A DNA stretch of 22,071 bases from the NCBI GenBank assembly GCA_001275005.1, contig JWZX01002873.1, positions 1 through 22,071 of the forward strand, written 5' to 3'. The translations under genes were made by a program, and so were the position numbers. The stretch is from Chrysochromulina tobinii. Lineage: Eukaryota > Haptophyta > Prymnesiales > Chrysochromulinaceae. Position 1 is the stretch's first letter. Each line of letters starts with the position of its first letter. Shown here piece after piece: positions 16,546 through 22,071 of the stretch. The notes under the pieces were generated by a model. It made no database searches, had not been told where the DNA came from, and saw only the letters and a list, made by a program, of their open reading frames with translations.

Positions 16546-18351
16546 TCAGAGGGGAGACGACCGTGCTCGGCTGGGGCGCCATCTGGCCTCTTCGCTTGGC
16601 GCTTGGCCGCCCGTGGCCCCCGCCCGGCGGCGCTCGTCGACAGCCTCTGGCCAACCGTGAAACTCCTTTGCGAAGGGCATGAAGTTATTCGGGCCGTAGC
16701 CAGCATGGAAGATAGCAAAGGCGACGACGTCAAATTGTGTGGCACGCTTGAGCAGCTCCTGCCGGTAGATGCGGGCAACCTGGTCGGCGGGATTCAAGAA
16801 GGCGCCGCAGCCAAAGGCGCTCAGAACGGCGTGCCGCACTCCATGCTCGATAAGCGTGTCGAGCTGTGCGGCGACGCGCCGCGCCGCCTCGTCGGCATCG
16901 AAGGCCTGATCTCCACGCAAATCGACCGCTGCGGCGCGCAGTTCATAGAAAGGGAAGACCTCATCATCAGCGAGCCATGGGTAGCCCAAATCCGCACGCG
17001 AGCTATCCTCAGGGCCACGGATGCACACGCGCGGTCTCGCCTTGTCCAGATACACGCGACCCTCGCCGCCGCTAATGAGCAACGTCATCTCTGCCGAGTA
17101 CAAGGAGCGGCCGTCTGCACGGTAGCCGTCCATGACGCTGCGCTCCAGCGAGAAGTGGCAATCTGTTCTGCGAAACATGTTCTCTTCCTGGGCAACCATG
17201 CCGTGGGTGTAGCCGCCGCCCGGGCTGTACGCATTTGCCATGTTCAGGCTTGCGAAGATCACGCCATACTCACGCGTCATCTCGAGGGTCACCTGGCCCC
17301 AGTCACCAGGCAAGACGCGCACCGCGCACGCGCCTTTCAATGATGGCGGCGGCGGCGGCGGCAGGCCAGCACGGGCATGGGCAGCATTTTGAGACCAACG
17401 CCGCAAGTTCTGTTGGGCAAGTTTGTGGTAGCACGCGGTGGGGCTGGCTTCTTCCAGACGCTCGAGACATTCAAGGAGCACACGCTGGCGTACGCCTTGG
17501 GCGCCGTGATAGACTTGCTCCCGAGACGGAAGAAGAACTCCAAACTCAAAGCGGCTGAGCTGCTTAGGCGTGGTGCCAAAGCCAGCTCCACTGACCGGCT
17601 CGTCTATGCCAATGGCTGCCACGCGTTGCGCAAGCTCGGCAACTGCGTTCGGATTGGTGCCGCGCCATGGCCCTTCGGTTAGACACCAGTCCGTGACCGA
17701 CGGGTGGAGCAGCGTCGCGAGCTTAGCCATATCCCTTCGAGTCAGCGCTGCGCGCGCTTCCGTCGACGATATGTTCACGGGTATCTCACGCCCAACGATG
17801 AAGTGCTCGGAAGATGCCCGGCTCTTCCGCATGCCGTCGAGGACTTCCTGCGTGAATCCGGGTCGACCCATCGTTATGTATCGTGAGTCGGCGCGCGCGT
17901 CGTTCCACTTGGAATACTTTGACACGTCGTCGGCGCCGTTCAAGTGCCAGACCACAAAATCGAGGTGATCAAACTTGCGCTGCAGCCCTTGCAACCACTT
18001 GTGGAAGTCGACATCAGAGTGGATCCATGGGTACTCGGCTGTGGCGAGTTCACAGAGCTTCAGCCGGTCGACTCTCGACATTGCCGCCTCGCCCTCGGAA
18101 GCGAGCTTCCTCGAGACATGCGAATCGTTGTTCACCGATATGAGCGCGACGCATCCGTCAAAGACTTGGAACGCCTTGTCCGTGAGCGGAGTCGTCTTGC
18201 CCGTGAGGATCTCGTGGGCCTCGACGACGCTCTGCACATGACCAAGGGTGATTGGGCAGAGGCTCCCAAGGAAGTCTAGCACTGCTACTCTTTTGCCGCC
18301 TTGCGACGACAACGTGCTGAGGTAGGCCTCCATAGGGTTAGGGCTGCTCAT
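16546..18351 (-). CDS. NMN adenylyltransferase-like / PARG macrodomain fusion
   Basis: The product is 601 residues from the ATG at 18351. The N-terminal half (about 20-230) has the nucleotidyltransferase signature GSLCPITLGH (29-38), matching the eukaryotic NMNAT pattern GSxxPITxxH, then HLNGADDVSKYSKW (136-149) and NISSTEAR (193-200), the ISSTxxR element that binds the nucleotide. NMNAT makes NAD+ from NMN and ATP. The C-terminal half (about 340-565) is a PARG-type macrodomain: LNMANAYSPGGGYTHGMVAQEE carries the catalytic GGG-x7-QEE signature (Gly378-380, Glu389 and Glu390), followed by NMFRRTDCHFSL and LSAFGCGAFLNP. PARG hydrolyses poly(ADP-ribose) to ADP-ribose. A linker with a polyproline run (331-336) joins them. 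Both catalytic signatures look intact. The last 35 residues are low complexity. The frame stays open for about 90 codons upstream of the ATG and includes a KGTP repeat; the leader contains no ATG. Confidence 0.9.
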   Translation of the reverse strand: MSSPNPMEAYLSTLSSQGGKRVAVLDFLGSLCPITLGHVQSVVEAHEILTGKTTPLTDKAFQVFDGCVALISVNNDSHVSRKLASEGEAAMSRVDRLKLCELATAEYPWIHSDVDFHKWLQGLQRKFDHLDFVVWHLNGADDVSKYSKWNDARADSRYITMGRPGFTQEVLDGMRKSRASSEHFIVGREIPVNISSTEARAALTRRDMAKLATLLHPSVTDWCLTEGPWRGTNPNAVAELAQRVAAIGIDEPVSGAGFGTTPKQLSRFEFGVLLPSREQVYHGAQGVRQRVLLECLERLEEASPTACYHKLAQQNLRRWSQNAAHARAGLPPPPPPSLKGACAVRVLPGDWGQVTLEMTREYGVIFASLNMANAYSPGGGYTHGMVAQEENMFRRTDCHFSLERSVMDGYRADGRSLYSAEMTLLISGGEGRVYLDKARPRVCIRGPEDSSRADLGYPWLADDEVFPFYELRAAAVDLRGDQAFDADEAARRVAAQLDTLIEHGVRHAVLSAFGCGAFLNPADQVARIYRQELLKRATQFDVVAFAIFHAGYGPNNFMPFAKEFHGWPEAVDERRRAGATGGQAPSEEARWRPSRARSSPL

Positions 18352-18390
18352 ATCTACGGGAGGCAAGGGAGGAGGAGCTGGCACGGGGAA

Positions 18391-18447
18391 GCCTTTGGGT
18401 GTGCCTTTCGGGGCGCCTTTCGGAGTGCCTTTCGGGGTGCCTTTCAA
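18391..18447 (-). repeat. 12-bp repeat coding KGTP/KGAP upstream of the first ATG
   Basis: Four to five copies of a 12-bp unit (GCCTTTCGGGGT on the plus strand) lie in the open frame just before the start of the fusion gene. They translate as Lys-Gly-Thr/Ala-Pro repeats preceded by a lysine-rich stretch (RKKKAPAKAGKA). This would be a plausible disordered basic N-terminus if translation began upstream. Confidence 0.75.
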
Positions 18448-18647
18448 CGCCTTTCCGGCCTTCGCCGGGGCTTTCTTCTTGCGCGTGATGGTGGGCAGCG
18501 CCGCCGCTCGCTCGCAGCGCTCGGAAGGTGATCGTGGAGCTCGGATCGGGTCGGTGGCGAGGACGAATCCGGAGATCGCAAAATATCGCCGACGCTCAAC
18601 TCGAGTAGTTAAAGGGAAATGAGCTTATGCCCTTTCAGACGAGGTTA

Positions 18648-19180
18648 GTGCGTAACCCGGACTTCATTTACAAACAGGTGCATAACCCGGACGTCACTAA
18701 CCCGGACTTGGCCAAGTCCGGGTTACGCACCTGTTTGTAAGTCCTTAACCCGGACTTCGAGGTGTGAAGTCCGGGTTACGCACATGTTTGTAAGTCCGTA
18801 ACCCGGACTTGGGTATTTGAAAATTTAAGTTGTCCCGGGTTACGCACCTGTTTGTAAGTCCTTAACCCGGACTTGGTTTTTCGCGCCTTCGGCCAAGTCC
18901 GGGTTACGCACCTGTTTGTAAGTCCTTAACCCGGACTTCGAGGTGTGAAGTCCGGGTTTCGCACCTGTTTGTAAGTCCTTAACCCGGACTTGGCCATAGC
19001 TGGGAAGTCCGGGTTACGCACCCGTTCTAAGTCCGGGTTAGGCATTCCCCCCCCAGGGATTCGGCCAAGTCCGGGTTACGCACACCAATCTTTTGGCCAA
19101 GTCCGGGTTAGGCACCTGCATCGAAGTCCGGGTTAGGCACTTTCCCTTTCAATTTACCAAGTCCGGGTTAAGCACCTGTG
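18648..19180. repeat. Left array of palindromic AAGTCCGGGTTA units
   Basis: About 19 copies of a short unit (consensus AAGTCCGGGTTAsGCACC) occur in both orientations, roughly eleven forward and eight reverse. Adjacent opposite copies form hairpins, for example a perfect 28-bp palindrome at 18698-18725. In parts the composite period is about 53 bp (starts near 18715 and 18768, and near 18895 and 18948), with the spacer CTGTTTGTAAGTCCT recurring. An AT-rich spacer lies at about 18808-18830. Copies toward the right end occur only in forward orientation and are more irregular. Confidence 0.95.
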
Positions 19181-19599
19181 TGTTTCAAACCCGTACTTTG
19201 AACGTCTCAGTGTAACACAGGCACACATCCGCATTCACACCACTCACCACGAACGACGATGTCCGACACGTAAACACGTCGGGTCCGTCCACGCCTCCCT
19301 CCGCATGGCCGTTTGCGCTGGCGCAGTTATAACTCGCATCCTGGCTGTCGGTGGTTGCCACCTGGCCTCACAGGTGATATCTGAGCCTGCCGCTCACAGG
19401 CTGTCGGAAGATCATGTTGAACGGGTTTCGTCATCTCGGGCATCGTACGTCTACTCGTGCGTGGGCCAAGGCTCGTCGTGGTGTTCGCTCTTCGCTCTCC
19501 TCTCGGCACGACCGCCATCACCTTTCCTCATGGGTCTGCAACTTTGAGATTCAAACCTGGACTTTGCAGGTCTCAGCGCGCCGCGCAGCTTCTGGTGGG
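19181..19599. other. Spacer next to the left array, no supported gene
   Basis: About 420 bases with short overlapping frames only. A plus-strand frame begins at 19457 and runs on into the coding-like stretch to the right, but its first 50 codons have no convincing protein character. A degenerate array unit (AAACCCGTACTTTGAA, about 19187-19202) lies at the left edge. Confidence 0.4.
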
Positions 19600-20205
19600 C
19601 ATGCTCGTGCCTTGGTTGGCGCCGCAATTTGTGTTCATCATGTTCCCTGGCCAGGACTCGAGCGAAGAGCTCATCGCGTGGGTGCACGCCGAATGTGCCG
19701 ACGAAGCCCGGACGCGGATTGCGCCGCTGCTGCAGCTGCCAACCGAGACGATCGACTTCCAGGTGGCGGTAGCGCGCACCATTCCCACGCACGCAAGCGG
19801 CGATCTCCTGGCTTATGGGTATACCACGGCTAGTGAGACGTATGGCACCACCGTGCCGGCCGCGGCCCCGTCGGCGCGGTACATGAGGCTGGTTGCCTCC
19901 TGGCAGCATCGGACCGCGGGTAAAAGAAGGCATTCGAGCACCACACCGCTCACGGCGCGGTCTCGCACGCGACCACCGCGTCGTGTCCGTGCGCGTGATG
20001 GCCTATGTGTCCCGAGGATCTGCTCGTGCTGCTGCGCACGTCGCGCACTGAGCTGCTTCGCGTGGCCTTCGCGCCGACGCCTGCCGAGCGCAAGTCGCTC
20101 GTGCGGCAAGTCGCTCGACACCGTCGTCATGCGACGGTGTACGAGTGCGTCTTTGCGTTCCCTGATGGGGGCGCGCCGTCGGGCGCGTCTGTGCACACTT
20201 GTCCT
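19600..20205 (+). pseudogene. Possible decayed gene in three successive frames
   Basis: Three plus-strand stretches have protein-like composition but lie in different frames. Frame one covers about 19600-19915 (for example FIMFPGQDSSEELIAWVHAE and ETIDFQVAVART). Frame two covers about 19960-20010 (DHRVVSVRVMAYV). Frame three covers about 20005-20195 (PEDLLVLLRTSRTELL and ECVFAFPDGGAPSG). Each change is a shift, and I could not find GT-AG introns that keep the frame, so a frameshifted relic is the simplest reading. The last stretch leads into the Pro/Ser-coding minisatellite, as in algal proteins with a PPSPPP linker. I do not recognise the family. Sequencing error or unseen introns are alternatives. 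Confidence 0.35.
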
Positions 20206-20852
20206 CTCCGCCATCGCCGCCGCCATCCTCGGCACCACCCTCGGCGCCACCACCATCACCACCGCCATCGCCTCCGCCGCCTTCGCATCCGCCCTCTCCG
20301 CCGCCTCCAGCGCCCCCACCCTCACCGCCTCCACCATCGCCCTCACATCGGCCACCGCCGTCAAGCCCACCACCCTCACCTCCACCTCCTTCCCCATCTC
20401 CTTCTCCGCCTTTACCATAGCCTCCACCAACGCCTCCGCCGCCATCCCCTCTACCATCGCCTCCACCGCCATCACCACCGCCATCGCCTCCATCACCCTC
20501 GCCGCCGCCTCCAAGCCCGCCGTATTCGCCGCCACCATCGCCGCCGCCATCTCCACCGCCATCACCACCGCCGCCTTCTCCACCACCACCCTCGCTTCCA
20601 CCCTCACCTTTACCCACGCCACCACCATCGCCTCCGCCTTCACCGCTTCCGCCATCGCCTCCGCCATCGCCACCACCCTCGCCGCCATTCCCATCTCCTT
20701 CCCCTTTGCCGCCACCGCCATCGCTGCCGCCACCCTCGCCTCCCCTGCCTTCACCGCCACCCTCGCCTCCGCCACCGCTATCGCCACCGCCCTCGCCACC
20801 GCCACCGCCACCGCTATCGGCAACCGCCCTCGCCACCGCTATCGCCACCATT
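20196..20852. repeat. About 650 bp of CCACCG/CCATCG-type minisatellite
   Basis: The plus strand is an almost uninterrupted run of C-rich triplets (CCA, CCG, CCT, TCG). Read on the plus strand in one frame it gives PPSPPP-type Pro/Ser repeats, interrupted by one stop at 20418-20420. The minus strand in one frame gives GGGDGGGEGGG-type sequence without a stop. Which strand, if any, is translated cannot be decided. PPSPPP repeats are common in algal cell-surface proteins, which favours the plus strand. Confidence 0.9.
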
Positions 20853-21717
20853 GAACATTCAACAAACCTCATCGATGGTTGTGTTGACTGTTGTCGAGGT
20901 AAATTGAATAGGAAATGGTATTTTTGTGTTAGTACACCGGTACCGGGTACGGTACACACGTGCCCACACGCGACGGAGGGTATACCGCTGGGTCAACGCC
21001 GACCGCCGTACGCCCTATCTGCGTCGCACGGCACGGCCAGCCGAGCTATACGCGCTGCGCGTTCGGTTACGCAAAAATTGTGTCATGTGGTGTGTCGATA
21101 CGTCGTTAATGCCATACGTATACGAGGTGAGTCCAATCACCAATGCCACACCGGGACGCGGGAGAGGATCGTCCAGCTCCGGATCATCAATGAAATCCAT
21201 GCACACTTTGCACATTCACCGGGGATGACCGAGCTTGGAGAGCACAAGCTTGGAGAGGACCTAGTCGAGGTGGCCCAGATCCTTCTCTACCGAAGAAGGA
21301 CTACCCCACGCTGCTCTCTCTCTCGACACCCGAACACAGTTCACACGGTGTTCGAAGTCGAGAGCCGTGCGATGAGGATCATCAATCTCCGGATCATCGA
21401 TGAGATCCATGCACACCGGCCTAGGCAGAACTCGAGGTCTGTGAGGAGGTCGCTGAATCAGCAAAACAAGAAGATATGCCAAGAACTGGACTGCTGATTG
21501 TATTCCAAAACCCAGCCTTGAACTGCCGTGACTTGCGACAGGAATTCGCATTCGGCGCGCGAGGACGGGATGCACAATGACGACAAGGATGTCGCGTCGG
21601 ATGCAGATCGGACGCGAACCAGCGATCCGTGGGACACGAGGGCACCCCCGACCAAAGGCCAAGAAGTCCCCCCGGCGGACATGGATTTCGCGAAGAGGTC
21701 TCAACAAAAAGACAACG
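20853..21717. other. Spacer between minisatellite and right array
   Basis: About 865 bases. A plus-strand frame continues from the minisatellite to 21497, and minus-strand frames overlap it, but none shows a domain. The stretch contains one imperfect 30-bp direct repeat. Base composition is less GC-rich than in the genes to the left. I see no RNA gene. Confidence 0.45.
21177..21416. repeat. Pair of 30-bp direct repeats 210 bp apart
   Basis: Copies at 21177-21206 and 21387-21416 read CTCCGGATCATC[A/G]ATGA[A/G]ATCCATGCACAC and differ at two positions only. In the long plus-strand frame both encode LRII(N/D)EIHAH, so the spacing keeps frame. A fragment of the same motif (GGATCATCAATC) precedes the second copy. 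Confidence 0.85.
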
Positions 21718-22071
21718 AGGTGCCTAACCCGGACTTCCGAAGTCCGGGTTAGGCACCTGTCCCGAGTGCCTAACCCGGACTTAGCCAAACGAGGGCGGGA
21801 AAAGGTCCGGGAACGTTGCCTAACCCGGACTTAGATAACGTTAAAGGTGCGTAACCCGGACTTCCCAGCAAGACCCAAGTCCGGGTTCAGTTCAGTTGAA
21901 CTGAACTGAACTGAACTGAAGTCCGGGTTAGGCACCGGGCACAAGTCCGTAACCCGGTCTTCACACCTCCAAGTCCGGGTTAAGGACCGGGCACAAGTTC
22001 GTAACCCGGGACAAGTTAAATTTTCAAATCTCCAAGTCCGGGTTAGGGACCGGGCACAAGTCCGTAACCCG
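21718..22071. repeat. Right array of palindromic AAGTCCGGGTTA units
   Basis: About a dozen copies of the same unit as the left array, in both orientations, continue to the window edge and therefore probably beyond. The array opens with a near-ideal hairpin (21718-21758: two 20-base arms around one base). In the distal part the unit is followed by GGACCGGGCACAAGTCCGTAACCCG. The AT-rich and GAGGTGTGAAG landmarks are reversed relative to the left array. Confidence 0.95.
21885..21920. repeat. TTCAG/CTGAA self-complementary microsatellite
   Basis: Two copies of TTCAG are followed by TTGAA and several copies of CTGAA, so the tract folds on itself. It sits between two array units (GTCCGGGTT on each side), as if a pentamer had expanded inside a hairpin loop. 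Confidence 0.85.

Larger units (their letters stand above)
18648..22071. mobile_element. Possible foldback-like element (right end outside window)
   Basis: The left array (18648-19180) and the right array (from 21718) are built from the same unit and share two spacer landmarks in opposite orientation. These are an AT-rich block (TTTGAAAATTTAA-type, about 18816-18830 versus 22012-22030 reversed) and a GAGGTGTGAAG block (about 18938 versus about 21963-21973 reversed). The landmarks appear in mirrored order. Long inverted termini made of short subrepeats are the structure of foldback transposons. No transposase gene or target duplication is visible, so this is a structural inference only. Confidence 0.35.

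Noticed and set aside
16379-16654. Longer N-terminus of the acidic-tail membrane protein
   Set aside because: It overlaps the 3' end of the fusion gene on the same strand, begins with a non-ATG codon, and is His/Pro/Arg-rich.
18648-19180. CRISPR array
   Set aside because: Units occur in both orientations, spacers are irregular and themselves repeated, no cas genes are present, and the DNA looks eukaryotic.
18648-19180. Telomere-like repeat because of GGGTTA
   Set aside because: The GGGTTA is part of a longer palindromic unit, is not in tandem, and occurs in both orientations.
19457-20854. One continuous 465-codon plus-strand protein
   Set aside because: Only its first third looks coding; the rest reads the minisatellite in an Ala/Thr/Ser frame, and more protein-like sequence switches to other frames.

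Overview
The window looks like GC-rich nuclear DNA of a unicellular alga with a secondary plastid; a haptophyte is my best guess. Four features point that way. The genes are single and monocistronic, with long alanine-, proline- and arginine-rich disordered tracts. Two short GT-AG introns can be placed in one gene. One protein starts with a signal peptide followed by a basic, hydroxyl-poor transit-like stretch, as expected for import into a complex plastid. Most ATG starts sit in vertebrate/protist-like initiation contexts rather than behind ribosome binding sites. The species assignment is inference; no rRNA or organelle marker is present.

Layout, left to right. (1) About 0.6 kb without a convincing gene. 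(2) A divergent pair: a minus-strand disordered protein with a VPEG-type twin motif (580-1665), and a plus-strand coiled-coil protein with two C-terminal EF-hands and a seven-copy heptapeptide repeat (1911-4310). (3) A 1.2 kb convergent intergenic region. (4) Six minus-strand genes or gene models: a plastid-targeted membrane-anchored rubredoxin-like protein; an unrecognised 203-residue protein; an IQ-motif plus PH-domain protein; a tRNA 2-selenouridine synthase (SelU/MnmH) with a TPR-like insertion; a three-exon filamin/Ig-like plus SGNH (NXPE/PC-esterase-like) protein; and a small single-pass membrane protein with an acidic tail. (5) A minus-strand gene that fuses an NMN adenylyltransferase-like domain to a PARG-type macrodomain. 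(6) From 18648 to the end, a gene-poor island. It has two arrays of a short palindromic unit (AAGTCCGGGTTA...), and landmarks inside the arrays show they are inverted copies of each other. Between them lie a probably decayed reading frame and a long (CCACCG/CCATCG)-type minisatellite.

The two most notable genes are the NMNAT-PARG fusion and the TPR-split SelU. In the fusion, one polypeptide would contain an NAD+-making domain and a domain that removes ADP-ribose, a product of NAD+ consumption. SelU is a mostly bacterial tRNA-selenation enzyme that here sits among clearly eukaryotic neighbours. The inverted palindromic arrays resemble the structure of foldback-type transposable elements, but no transposase is visible. 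No tRNA, rRNA, CRISPR array or bacterial-type operon was found.
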